Program-made: the position numbers and the translations under genes
DNA from: Pseudomonas sp. v388
Lineage (GTDB): Bacteria; Pseudomonadota; Gammaproteobacteria; Pseudomonadales; Pseudomonadaceae
Assembly: GCF_003935425.1 (NCBI RefSeq)
Contig: NZ_RHQN01000003.1
Span: 558,001 to 622,000 of the forward strand
DNA: 64,000 nt
Direction of reading: 5' to 3'
In this document: one piece after another, positions 27,764 to 36,991 of the stretch
Numbering within the stretch: the stretch's first letter is position 1
How the letters are laid out: the number at the start of each line of letters is the position of its first letter
Notes under the pieces: generated by a model
Told to the model about the DNA's origin: nothing
Database searches by the model: none
What the model saw: the letters and a program-made list of their open reading frames with translations, nothing else

Positions 27764-30484
27764 TTACAACAATCCCATGGCTTTGGCCCTGGCCACCGCC
27801 TGCGTCCGGCGCTCGACGCCCAGTTTGCTGTTGATGTGGCTGGCGTGGGTCTTGACGGTGTGCAGCGAGATGAACAGCTGCTCACTGATTTCCTGATTCG
27901 AACACCCTTGTGCGATCAGTTGCAGCACGCCCAGTTCCCGCACGCTGAGCGTGTCGGTGCCCGATGGCGGACCGCCAACGCTCGAGACCGGCAAGCGTTC
28001 CAGGAGAAAGTCGCGCACCGGGCACGGCGGCGCACGCAGCAATTGTTCGCGACACCAGCGTGGATGCTCGTCGAGTAACGCCTGAAAGGGTGATAACGCG
28101 CCGCCCGACGCAGCACTCAGGCTGCACGCCAGTGACTCGCGGGCCTCGTCGCAACGGGCATTGTCGAGCAGCAGGCCGATCAACTGCACCCGTGCAAACA
28201 AGCCGGGCAACAGCGCACCGACCTCCTGCGCCCGTTCTTCAAGCTGGCGCAACCGCTGGCCGCTGGTGTGCGGGTCGCCGCGCAAGCGCTCCAGCACTGC
28301 GCGTTGCAGCTCGATATGCTGCGCCAGCTGCGGATGGCATTCCGGCGCGGCGGCGGCCAGCCCACCCCCGTAGGTCTGGGTCAGGCGCAGCAGCCAGGCT
28401 TCGGCCAGATCGATGCGCCCCTGCATCAGCCACAGTTCGCACTTGATCAGGGTGATCATCGCCAGGTAATAAATCGGCGGCACGTCCCAGATATGCATCA
28501 GCCGTTCCGCCTCGGTCAGCTCGGCGAACGCCTCGGCGTAGCGGCCGGCACGGCCTTCCAGCCCCGCCAGCACGCAATGGCCGATCAAAACACTGATGTC
28601 ACGGCAGGCACGCGCCTCGTTCAGACCGGCCAGAAGCCGAACGCGCCCCGCGTCCGCCTCCATGCGAAGCGTCAGCAGATAACCTTCGTACAGCGTAAGA
28701 CGGCCGCGCACCGCGTATAGCCGTGAGGCAGGCAGCCCCTTGAGGCGTTGAAGCCCCTGGCGCACTTCCTCCAGCGCGCGAATGATCTGTCCACGCGCCT
28801 GCATGACTCTGGCCCGATCGTAATGCGCCAGTGCTTCGAACAACGGGTTGGCGACGCGCTGCGCGAGTTCCAGCGCATCGCGATTCAAGGCCCGCGCCCG
28901 CAACAGGTCGCCTTCGGCGATGGCCAGATTGGCCAGGGTCGAGAGACACACCAGCCGCTGTCCGTAGCGTTTTTCCGGCAAGCTGAGCAAGGCTTCGCCA
29001 CAGCAGCGACGGGTTCGCTCACTGTCGCCACGCCCTCGGGCGATCACTCCGCTGAGCGCCAGCCACTGGGCAAGCATGGATTTCTGCGCAGACGCCGATG
29101 GCGCTGGCAGAAAGCGGCTCAAATGCCGCGCCAGCGCTTCGGCGGCATCCAGTTGGCAAGCCAGCGCCAGCGCCCAGGCGTACAGCACGATCAGCCGGGG
29201 CGTGCTGGTCAACAGGCTGTCGGGAAGGTCCATTTTCCAGCGCAGCAGCATGCCGACGTTCTGCTCGGCCAGCAGCTGTTCTTCGGACAGGTTCTGCACC
29301 AGATTCGCCGCGACGTCCAGGTGACCGGCGCGCAAGGCTTGCTCTACGGCTTCGTCCAGCAGGCCCTGGGCACTGAACCAGCGGCAGGCATTGAGGTGCA
29401 GGCGCGTGAGCCGGGAAGACTCCGCATGCCGGGCGCGCAGCAGATCGGAAAACAGATGGTGGTAACGGAACCAGCGTCCTTCTTCGTCCAGCGGCACCAG
29501 GAACACCTGATGGGCCAGCAGATAACCCAGCTTTTCGGCGCTGTCGTGGGCATCCCGGGCCGCGTCGCACAGCTCGGCGCAGAACCGTTCCAGACACGCC
29601 GTTTCGTAAAGAAAACCATGAACCTCGGTCGGCAGGCATTCGATGACTTCTTCAAGCAGGTACTCGCGGATCAGCACATCGCCATCGTGCAGGGCGCGCG
29701 GCCGCGTCTGTTCCTCGCCCGCCTCGGCTGCCGCCAGCAGCCAGAACCGCAGGCCCGCAACCCAGCCCTCGCTGCGTCGGATCAGGCTGTGCAATGCATC
29801 GCTGTCCATCGAGCCGCCATGGCTGTCGAGTACGGCCAGGGATTCGGCATCGGTCAGGCGCAGATCCTGCTCGTTGAGTTCCACCAACTGACGCGACAGG
29901 CGCAGGCGTGCCAGATGCCAGTCGGGGCGCTGCCGGCTGGTAACCAGCAACACCAGACCGGCAGGCAGATGATTGAGCAACAGTTGCAGGCAACGGTCCA
30001 GTACCGGCCCCTGGGCCAGGTGGTAATCGTCGAGCACCAGTAACAGTGGACGACTGAGCATCAGATGCATCGCCAACTCGTCGAGCAGCCCGTCGAGCCA
30101 CTCCTCGAAGGCAAACGGCTCATGGCGCTGACGCATTTTGAGCAGGCCCATGGCCTGGGCGCCCAATTGCGGGAAAAACTGCTGCAAACCGCCCAGCAGT
30201 CGTTCAAGGAAACGTCCCGGATCTGCATCGCGCGCGCTCAAGCCCAGCCAGACGCTTTGCCAGTCCGTTGAGAGGCTTTGGCAAAACTCCACCGCCAGCG
30301 AGCTCTTGCCGAAACCGGCCGGCGCACTGACCAGCAGCAGACGCCCGGCCAACCCGGCCTTGAGCCGTTGGCACAAGCGCGCTCGGGGTACATGGCCATC
30401 AGGCAGCGGCGGTCGGAAATATCGCCCTTCCAGTGCGGAAATCGCGCTGTCTGCAAATCCTTGCATTCGGGACAGGTCTGTCAT
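27764..30484 (-). CDS. MalT-like LuxR-family regulator
   Basis: A 906-residue STAND-type activator. The P-loop is SAPAGFGKSSLAVEF (about residues 54-68), with a Walker B-like LLLVLDDYHLA (about 145). A winged-helix and TPR-like helical superhelix extend to about 820. The C-terminal LuxR HTH (about 842-900) has LSVRELGVLQLIAQGCSNQE. Such proteins activate an adjacent operon when bound to an inducer and ATP. Here the DUF1329, DUF1302 and acyl-CoA ligase genes lie directly upstream on the same strand, so they are the likely targets. Confidence 0.93.
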   Translation of the reverse strand: MTDLSRMQGFADSAISALEGRYFRPPLPDGHVPRARLCQRLKAGLAGRLLLVSAPAGFGKSSLAVEFCQSLSTDWQSVWLGLSARDADPGRFLERLLGGLQQFFPQLGAQAMGLLKMRQRHEPFAFEEWLDGLLDELAMHLMLSRPLLLVLDDYHLAQGPVLDRCLQLLLNHLPAGLVLLVTSRQRPDWHLARLRLSRQLVELNEQDLRLTDAESLAVLDSHGGSMDSDALHSLIRRSEGWVAGLRFWLLAAAEAGEEQTRPRALHDGDVLIREYLLEEVIECLPTEVHGFLYETACLERFCAELCDAARDAHDSAEKLGYLLAHQVFLVPLDEEGRWFRYHHLFSDLLRARHAESSRLTRLHLNACRWFSAQGLLDEAVEQALRAGHLDVAANLVQNLSEEQLLAEQNVGMLLRWKMDLPDSLLTSTPRLIVLYAWALALACQLDAAEALARHLSRFLPAPSASAQKSMLAQWLALSGVIARGRGDSERTRRCCGEALLSLPEKRYGQRLVCLSTLANLAIAEGDLLRARALNRDALELAQRVANPLFEALAHYDRARVMQARGQIIRALEEVRQGLQRLKGLPASRLYAVRGRLTLYEGYLLTLRMEADAGRVRLLAGLNEARACRDISVLIGHCVLAGLEGRAGRYAEAFAELTEAERLMHIWDVPPIYYLAMITLIKCELWLMQGRIDLAEAWLLRLTQTYGGGLAAAAPECHPQLAQHIELQRAVLERLRGDPHTSGQRLRQLEERAQEVGALLPGLFARVQLIGLLLDNARCDEARESLACSLSAASGGALSPFQALLDEHPRWCREQLLRAPPCPVRDFLLERLPVSSVGGPPSGTDTLSVRELGVLQLIAQGCSNQEISEQLFISLHTVKTHASHINSKLGVERRTQAVARAKAMGLL

Positions 30485-30644
30485 GGCCGGCTCTTGTTGG
30501 AGTCATTGTTCGGCGTAACGGCTGTCCGGAGACTAGCGGGTAATCTCGCCCTTTTGTAGGTGATGCCCGACAAGTCTGTAACAAAATTCCTACAATTTAT
30601 CCCCCGAATGGTGCGTCATGGTTTAGCAGAGTGTTGTGATCCCC

Positions 30645-30735
30645 GTAGGAGCCAGCCTGCTGGCGAACACCGACTATCAGGCGACACACCTGCTGTGGCT
30701 GCACCGCCCTATTCGCCAGCAAGGCGGAACGCCGC
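30645..30735. repeat. REP-like doublet
   Basis: GTAGGAGCCAGCCTGCTGGC at 30645 and ATTCGCCAGCAAGGCGGAAC at 30711 form an inverted pair of REP units in the gap between the LuxR and DUF1329 genes. Confidence 0.65.
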
Positions 30736-30780
30736 CCCGGTGGTTACTACAAAAATGTCCGAACCGTCATGCCGGCAAAG

Positions 30781-32157
30781 TCAGCGCACACCCTCCTGGC
30801 GCAATGCGTTAGGAGTGAAATCGCTGGAGCTGGCGGTGAAGCCAAACTGGTAGGCGCTCTTCTCTTCGTTCTTCATGCCCAGTGCTACATAGCGGCCGGA
30901 CTGCAGGTCGTAGAGGGTTTCCACCGCATACCAAGGCACCTGTTTGTCGTAGTAGTTCTGGGCATGGGCTTCAGCGACGCGCCACAGTTGGCCGCGACCG
31001 TCGTAATGGTCGATGACCGCCGCCTGCCAGGTGTCTTCATCAATGAAGAAGTCACGCTTGGCGTAGATGTGGCGCTGACCTTCCTTCAAGGTGGCAGTGA
31101 CATGCCAGACCCGGCGTAGCTCGTAGCGAGTCAGGTCCTGGTTGATATGCCCGGCCTTGATCACATCGGCGTACTTGAGCTTCGGGTCATCGAGCTTGTG
31201 GCTGTTGGAAGCGATGTACATCTCCTGCTTGCCGATCAGCTTCCAGTCGTAACGGTCCGGCGCGCCGTTGTACATGTCCAGGTTGTCGGAAGTGCGCAGT
31301 CCGTCCGACGCGGTGCCCGGCCCGTCATAGGACACCTGCGGCGCACGACGCACGCGTCGCTGACCGGCGTTGTACAGCCACGCCGAACGCGGTTCCGCTA
31401 CCTGATCCAGAGTTTCGTGGACCAGCAGTACACCACCGGCCAGCCGCGCGGGAGCGGTCACTTCCTGCTTGAAGTAGAACAGGATATTGCCGGGATTCTT
31501 CGGGTCATAGTCCTTCATCTTGTCGCGAAACACGAACTGATCGCTGAAATACACCAGGTTGTAGGAGCCATTGGGCTGGGGTGTGGCCTGGGTGACGAAG
31601 CGCTTCACACTGCCGCCGCGATAGCGGGTGATGTGGTTCCAGATCACTTCGACCCCGTTGGCCGGGATCGGGAACGGAATGGCGGTATCGAAGTTTTCCA
31701 GGCCGCTGCCGCCGCCCACCAGTTTGGTGCTGGTGGCGTTCTTGCGAATGGCGGTGAAGACCTCGTTGGGCACCGTCGCACCGCGATGGGTGGTGTACAC
31801 CGGAATCCGGTAGCTGTCCGGGTAACGCTTGAACATCGCGTATTGGCCCGGCGCCAGCTTGTCCTTGTACTGCTCGACGTTGGCCGCGGTAATGGTGAAC
31901 AGCGGCTTCTCGCTGGCATAGGGGTTGGCGAGAAAGCCCTTGCTGTCGACCGCGCCGGCACTGGTCGGCATCGGGCTCCAGGCCGGAATGGTATTGGCGG
32001 CGTTACCCGCCTTTTCGGCGCCCATGGGCGTGAGGGTCGTTCCCAGTTTTGCCGCCTCGGATTCGGACACTGCGGCCATGACACTGCCCGCCAGCAACGA
32101 CACGCCCAACACACCGGCTTGCAACAGACTTTTTGTTATTTTCATGTTTATCGTCAT
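30781..32157 (-). CDS. DUF1329 family exported protein
   Basis: A 458-residue protein with an N-terminal signal peptide (about 5-29, ending SVMAAV). The body matches DUF1329, an outer-membrane-associated LolA/B-like family that almost always accompanies DUF1302 proteins. Segments include AEKAGNAANTIPAWSP and the late RDFFIDEDTWQAAVIDHYDG. The role is thought to be surface handling of hydrophobic compounds; the substrate is unknown. It follows the DUF1302 gene by 15 bp. Confidence 0.9.
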   Translation of the reverse strand: MTINMKITKSLLQAGVLGVSLLAGSVMAAVSESEAAKLGTTLTPMGAEKAGNAANTIPAWSPMPTSAGAVDSKGFLANPYASEKPLFTITAANVEQYKDKLAPGQYAMFKRYPDSYRIPVYTTHRGATVPNEVFTAIRKNATSTKLVGGGSGLENFDTAIPFPIPANGVEVIWNHITRYRGGSVKRFVTQATPQPNGSYNLVYFSDQFVFRDKMKDYDPKNPGNILFYFKQEVTAPARLAGGVLLVHETLDQVAEPRSAWLYNAGQRRVRRAPQVSYDGPGTASDGLRTSDNLDMYNGAPDRYDWKLIGKQEMYIASNSHKLDDPKLKYADVIKAGHINQDLTRYELRRVWHVTATLKEGQRHIYAKRDFFIDEDTWQAAVIDHYDGRGQLWRVAEAHAQNYYDKQVPWYAVETLYDLQSGRYVALGMKNEEKSAYQFGFTASSSDFTPNALRQEGVR

Positions 32158-32172
32158 CCCGATACCGTGTTC

Positions 32173-34110
32173 TTAGAAGTTCATGCCAAAACTGAGCGCC
32201 ACGAAATCTCGGTCATCGACCGTGGTGTACTTGCCATCGAAGAAGTTGGTGTAGGACAGGTTCGCGGTGTAGGTATTCTGATACTCGGCATCCAGGCCCA
32301 GGCTGACGGCCTTGCGGCCTTCCTCGAAGTTGCCGCCAGGGCCGGGCGAGTAGCCCTTGACGTCATGGGACCAGGCCACGCTCGGGCGCAGGTTCACCCC
32401 GGCGAAAACGTTGTTGTAGTCCCAGATTGCCCGGGCGCGGTAGCCCCAGGAATTGGAGGTGGTAAAGCCGTCGTCCTCGCAATAGCGGCTCAGGTTGTTC
32501 TGCTCGGCACCGGTCAGCGTACCAGCGTTGAGGGTCGCGCACTGCCCGCCCGGCAAAGGGCCTGGGCCGTAGACCGGGTCGCGGCCGTAGCGGATTTTCG
32601 AGGTGCTTTCCAGGCCGCCGACGTGTGTCCAGCCCACTTCCCCGACCACGGTCAAGCGCTCGGCACCCATCACCTGGTCGAAGAAGTGCGTGAGCGTGGT
32701 TTGCAGCTGGGTGATCTCCTTGCGGCGATAGCCCGGCTGGTCGGTGTTGGGCCGTCCGGCCAGCAACGACACGTTGGGGTTGAGCGGCGAGATACCGGAA
32801 TACAGGATGTCGGTGGTGTTGACCTGCACCGGCGCATTCGGCCGATAGCTGATCTCGCCGCTCCACGCTGTGCCGGTGCGCAAGGTGGTGGAGAAGCTCA
32901 GGCCGTACAGGCGAATGTCTTCGGGGTATTCGACGTAATAGCTGGAATTGCCTGCCACCACCAGCGGCAACAAGGTCGGCGCCAGGCCCGCCGCGACCGA
33001 CGCGGGAATCCCGTTGCCCACCAGCGATCCCACCAGCCCGGCCGCGCTGAACGACGCCGCCGAGCCGCCGCGCCCGCTGAAGATCGGCGCACGACTGTGA
33101 TAATTCATCATGTAGGCGCCGAACTCTGTGTCCAGCGGCTCGTAGTTGTAGCGCAGTGCAAAGCCGAACTGGCCGCCGTCGCGGGCATCGCGATCCGGGC
33201 CACGTCGTACGATGGCGCCTTCGTCGGGATTGCCGAAGGCCACGCCCTGTTGCGCCAGCGAATTGAAGATCGCCCCGCGCGCGCCGGCCGGCAGACCGGC
33301 TGCGGTCAGCGCTGAGTTCAGGCCGCTGCGGCTGCGCAGCACGGCCAGGTTGTTGTCGCAGCCATCGGCGATCACGTCGGGCTGGGAGAAGAACGTGCCG
33401 CAGTTGTCGACGACCGTCTGGTCCCACTCCAGCTGATAGAAGCCTTCGGCCGACAGGTTGTCGGTCAGGCTTTGCTGCAGGTAGAACATGTTGACCGGGA
33501 TCAGGCCTTCCTTGATCTCCGAGCCTGGGCGACGGAACGCCGATACGTCGATGGGGTTGACGCTGTTGATGCCGCCCTGGATGAAGGTGCTTTCACCCCA
33601 GCTGATGACCTGTTTGCCGAAACGCACCGCGCCGGGCTGATCGGCAATCGCATAGTTGTGATACACGAATGCGTCGAGCAACTGGAATCCGGAAGACTTG
33701 GCGCCTTCCTTGCGGTTCGAATCGCTGATGTCCTTGAACTCGCGGCTTTCATCCTTGAGTTCGAAGTCGTACCAGTACTTGCCGCGCAGGAACACGCCGG
33801 TGTCACCGTACTTCAACTCCAGGTCATGCACACCCTTGAAGATCTTGGAGAAGGTTTCGCCACGCTTGAAGTTGAGGTGGCCGTCATCGGAAGTCTGCGA
33901 CAGACCGCGCCCGCCGTTGTTGGCGCCGATCAGGTTCTTGTTGGCTTTTTCGGTCGACCAGCTGGCGCCCACCGACAGCGAGGAGTCGAAACTGCCTTCG
34001 ATCTCGCCAATGTTGAAAGTAATGCCGAAGGCCGGGCTGGCAAGCGAAGAGGCAAGGCTCACTGCCAGGGGAAGTTTCGCCCGGCGCCAGAAAGTATGTG
34101 CTGTAGTCAT
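32173..34110 (-). CDS. DUF1302 outer-membrane protein
   Basis: A 645-residue protein with a signal peptide (about 1-29, ending SPAFG) and a beta-barrel-like remainder rich in alternating hydrophobic residues and aromatic ends. The last residues DFVALSFGMNF end in Phe, as outer-membrane barrels do. Family DUF1302 forms a pair with DUF1329. It is the first gene of the pair, under probable control of the MalT-like activator. The 367-bp region upstream (34111-34477) should hold the promoter. Confidence 0.9.
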   Translation of the reverse strand: MTTAHTFWRRAKLPLAVSLASSLASPAFGITFNIGEIEGSFDSSLSVGASWSTEKANKNLIGANNGGRGLSQTSDDGHLNFKRGETFSKIFKGVHDLELKYGDTGVFLRGKYWYDFELKDESREFKDISDSNRKEGAKSSGFQLLDAFVYHNYAIADQPGAVRFGKQVISWGESTFIQGGINSVNPIDVSAFRRPGSEIKEGLIPVNMFYLQQSLTDNLSAEGFYQLEWDQTVVDNCGTFFSQPDVIADGCDNNLAVLRSRSGLNSALTAAGLPAGARGAIFNSLAQQGVAFGNPDEGAIVRRGPDRDARDGGQFGFALRYNYEPLDTEFGAYMMNYHSRAPIFSGRGGSAASFSAAGLVGSLVGNGIPASVAAGLAPTLLPLVVAGNSSYYVEYPEDIRLYGLSFSTTLRTGTAWSGEISYRPNAPVQVNTTDILYSGISPLNPNVSLLAGRPNTDQPGYRRKEITQLQTTLTHFFDQVMGAERLTVVGEVGWTHVGGLESTSKIRYGRDPVYGPGPLPGGQCATLNAGTLTGAEQNNLSRYCEDDGFTTSNSWGYRARAIWDYNNVFAGVNLRPSVAWSHDVKGYSPGPGGNFEEGRKAVSLGLDAEYQNTYTANLSYTNFFDGKYTTVDDRDFVALSFGMNF

Positions 34111-34477
34111 CGACGCTACTCCATGTGCTTTTATTGTTATGGCAGTGGGAACTTGAAAAAAAGCGGACCAGCCATCGAATCCGGTAACGGACGGTAGTTA
34201 TTCGTTCGGACAGCCCCGAATACAGCCTCGAAAGGTCACAACACGAAATGCATGCTTTCGCTCTTGCTCATTCCCTGTGCCGACTATATCCAGCGAGCCG
34301 CTGCGCTTGATCCCTCTAAAGTGTGATTTGCAGCATGAAGCCCTCTGGCCCGCCGGTTCCCGAGAGGTCGGCCGGCCAGAAACGCAGGATGGCTTAAATT
34401 CAGAATTTGGCAAGCGGCGCCGCTGTGCTGGCGCTGTGACTGCCGCCGTGCCCGGCCGGGCACGGCGCTGGCCGATG
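34111..34477. other. Promoter region of the DUF1302 gene
   Basis: No gene is seen in these 367 bases. An imperfect inverted repeat (TCTGGCCCGCCGG near 34344 with CGGCCGGCCAGA near 34370) and the perfect palindrome at 34445-34466 are the only structures noted. The upstream acyl-CoA ligase transcript ends here and the DUF1302 transcript begins here. Confidence 0.5.
34445..34466. repeat. Perfect 22-bp palindrome
   Basis: GCCGTGCCCGG followed directly by CCGGGCACGGC has no loop. It lies 11 bases after the stop of the acyl-CoA ligase gene. It may be a terminator-like hairpin or a protein-binding site; there is no T-run. Confidence 0.6.
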
Positions 34478-36160
34478 TCAGAGCCGGGAAAGAAATGCGC
34501 TGTCGCTGTTCTGCCATTCGATGATGTCCAGACGCATGCGCTTCTTGTCGAGTTTTCCTACGCTGGTCTTGGGAATTTCAGTAACAAGCGCAATCTGGCT
34601 GGGAATGGCCCACTTGTTGATATGACCTTGCTCGACGAAAGGGCTCAAATGCTGTTTGAGCGCCTGGGCATCGATGCTGTGCCCTTCGCGCACCACCAGC
34701 AGAGCAAACGGCCGCTCGCCCCACTGCGCATCGGCAATACCGACCACCGCCACTTCCCGCACCGCCGGGTGACGGCTGCACAGGTCTTCCAGATCCAGGG
34801 ACGAGATCCACTCGCCACCGGTCTTGATCACATCCTTGATGCGGTCGCGGATGTCGATGAACCCCATACCGTCCAGCGTCGCCACATCGCCGGTGTGCAG
34901 CCAGCCGCCGGCCCACAGCTCGGCGCCCTTTTCCGGTTCCCGGTAGTAGCTCTGGGTCAGCCACGGCGCGCGCAAGACCAGCTCGCCCTGGGTCTGCCCG
35001 TCGGCCGGCAGGAAATTGCCGTCCTCGTCGACAATGGCGGCGTCCACCAGCATGCCTGGAACACCGGCCTTGATGCGGTACTCGATGCGTTGGTCTTCAC
35101 TGCCGGCACGCAGTTCTTCGTTCAGGTGAGCCACGGAAATCAGCGGTCCGGTTTCGGACATGCCATACGCAGCGGTCAGTTGAATGCCCTTGGCCCTGGC
35201 CGCGTCATACAGGCTGCGGTTCAGCGAGCTGCCGCCGATGATGATTTTCCAGCCGCCGAAATCCGTGTCCTGGGCCGCCTTGGCATTGAGCAGCATTTGC
35301 ATGATGGTCGGCACGCAGTGGGAAAACGTCACCTTTTCCTTGCGCCACAGCTCGACCAGGAATTCAGGGTCGTAACGGCCGGGGTACACCTGTTTCAGGC
35401 CGAGCATGGTCGCTGCATAAGGCACGCCCCAGGCGTGGACGTGAAACATCGGCGTGATGGGCATGTACACATCGTCGGTGCCCAACAGCCGGACACTGTC
35501 GATACAGCCCATGATGGTCGCCACGCCCATGGTGTGCAGGACCAGCTGCCGATGGGTGAAGTACACGCCCTTGGGGTTGCCGGTGGTGCCGGTGGTGTAG
35601 AAGGTGGTCGCCACCGAGTTTTCGTCGAAGTCCTCGAAGGTGTACTCAGGACTGGCAGCGGCCAGCAGTTCTTCGTATTCACCGACCAGGTTCGGCAGGT
35701 CCGCGGTCTTGTCCGGCAGGTCAGTCAGCAGGATGGTTTTCTCGACCGTGGTCAGATGCTCCTGCATGGCCGCGCATAGACCGACGAATTCGCTGTTCAC
35801 CAGCACCACGCGGTCGTCGGCATGGTTCATGGTGTAGACGATCTGCTCGGGCGAAAGCCGCACGTTGATGGTGTGAATGACCGCACCGATCATCGGGATG
35901 GCAAACATGCACTCCAGGTAACGGTGGCTGTCCCAATCCATGACCGCCACGGTGTCGCCGGCCTTCACGCCGGCAGCGGTCAAGACATTGGCCAGGCGGC
36001 AGACGCGTTCGTTGAGGGTCTGATAGGTGTAGCGAACAGAATCGCGATAAACGATTTCACGCGTTTTTTCATAGCGGCTGCCGGACATCAGCAGCCGTTT
36101 GATCAACAGTGGGTACTGATAGGCGCCGTCGGCGGGCGCAAGAACGCGAGTCTGTAACAT
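34478..36160 (-). CDS. AMP-forming acyl-CoA synthetase
   Basis: A 560-residue adenylate-forming ligase close to medium-chain fatty-acyl-CoA synthetases of the AlkK type. The P-loop-like motif FYTTGTTGNPKGV is at about 185-197, A5 motif YGMSETGP at about 333, and A8/A10 region GEWISSLDLEDL and late TSVGKLDKKRMR (catalytic Lys). It activates a carboxylic acid with CoA and ATP. It lies upstream of, and in the same direction as, the DUF1302/DUF1329 pair, which suggests uptake and activation of a hydrophobic acid. Confidence 0.92.
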   Translation of the reverse strand: MLQTRVLAPADGAYQYPLLIKRLLMSGSRYEKTREIVYRDSVRYTYQTLNERVCRLANVLTAAGVKAGDTVAVMDWDSHRYLECMFAIPMIGAVIHTINVRLSPEQIVYTMNHADDRVVLVNSEFVGLCAAMQEHLTTVEKTILLTDLPDKTADLPNLVGEYEELLAAASPEYTFEDFDENSVATTFYTTGTTGNPKGVYFTHRQLVLHTMGVATIMGCIDSVRLLGTDDVYMPITPMFHVHAWGVPYAATMLGLKQVYPGRYDPEFLVELWRKEKVTFSHCVPTIMQMLLNAKAAQDTDFGGWKIIIGGSSLNRSLYDAARAKGIQLTAAYGMSETGPLISVAHLNEELRAGSEDQRIEYRIKAGVPGMLVDAAIVDEDGNFLPADGQTQGELVLRAPWLTQSYYREPEKGAELWAGGWLHTGDVATLDGMGFIDIRDRIKDVIKTGGEWISSLDLEDLCSRHPAVREVAVVGIADAQWGERPFALLVVREGHSIDAQALKQHLSPFVEQGHINKWAIPSQIALVTEIPKTSVGKLDKKRMRLDIIEWQNSDSAFLSRL

Positions 36161-36277
36161 ATGAATCCCTTTTCAAAGTCCACAGGCGAAGTTTGAAATA
36201 TGGACTCTGAAACCCGCACTCGCCAGTCGGAGCGCCCAAAGGGCCGACCAGCTGACCAGCGCGGCACAAGCTGGCCC

Positions 36278-36907
36278 TCAATGCACCTCGGTGAACGCCA
36301 GTTTCACACCCAGCGCGACCAGGACGCCGCCCATCGCCCGGTCGAACCAGTGGCCCATGCGAGCAAAGCCTGCACGCACCCGCGCCTGGCTGAACAGCCG
36401 CGCCACGATGCAGAACCACGCGGCGGTCGCCACGGCGAGGTAGATGCCGTAGCCGCCCTGCACCAGCAACGGGGTATGGGGATCGATCACCACGGTGAAC
36501 AGCGACAGGAAGAACAGCGTGGCTTTGGGGTTGAGCCCGTTGGTCACGAAACCGCTGACATAGGCGCCTTTGGCGCTGCGCTCGCTCGATGCGGCCTTGA
36601 GCGAATCGTCCGCAGGACCGGCCGGCCTGGCGCGCAGGGCCTTGAAACCGATGTACAGCAGATAGGCCGCCGCAGCCCACTTCAAGGCGTTGAACAGCAC
36701 GATGGACTGCGAAACGATGAAGCCGATCCCCAGCAGCGAATACCCCACGTGCAGGAAGATCGCCGAACCGACGCCCAAGGCCGCCCAGGTCCCGGCCTTG
36801 CGGCCGTGGGCCACGCTCTCGCGCACCACTACGGCGAAATCGGGGCCGGGGCTGGCGACGGCCAACAGGTGAATCAAGGCGACGGTGAGAAATTCTTCCC
36901 AGTACAT
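36278..36907 (-). CDS. LysE/RhtB-family amino-acid exporter
   Basis: A 209-residue membrane protein with about six hydrophobic segments. The family signature ASPGPDFAVVVRESVAHGRKAG is near residue 18, with AAAYLLYIGFKALRAR and the later GLNPKATLFFLSLF. Members export amino acids such as threonine or homoserine, so the substrate is not known. The ATG at 36907 follows GGAGG. It is divergent from the D-2-hydroxyacid dehydrogenase gene. Confidence 0.9.
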   Translation of the reverse strand: MYWEEFLTVALIHLLAVASPGPDFAVVVRESVAHGRKAGTWAALGVGSAIFLHVGYSLLGIGFIVSQSIVLFNALKWAAAAYLLYIGFKALRARPAGPADDSLKAASSERSAKGAYVSGFVTNGLNPKATLFFLSLFTVVIDPHTPLLVQGGYGIYLAVATAAWFCIVARLFSQARVRAGFARMGHWFDRAMGGVLVALGVKLAFTEVH

Positions 36908-36991
36908 GGGGCCTCCGGGAATGTTGAACAGCATGGGCTCTGATAGGCTCGATACCTTACGCGTCCCACTCACGGCAAAAAAGGTACAGCT

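Noticed and set aside
31147-33315. Long open frame on the plus strand antisense to DUF1329/DUF1302
   Set aside because: It is a shadow of the high-GC coding strand. It lacks a start with ribosome site and overlaps two convincing minus-strand genes.
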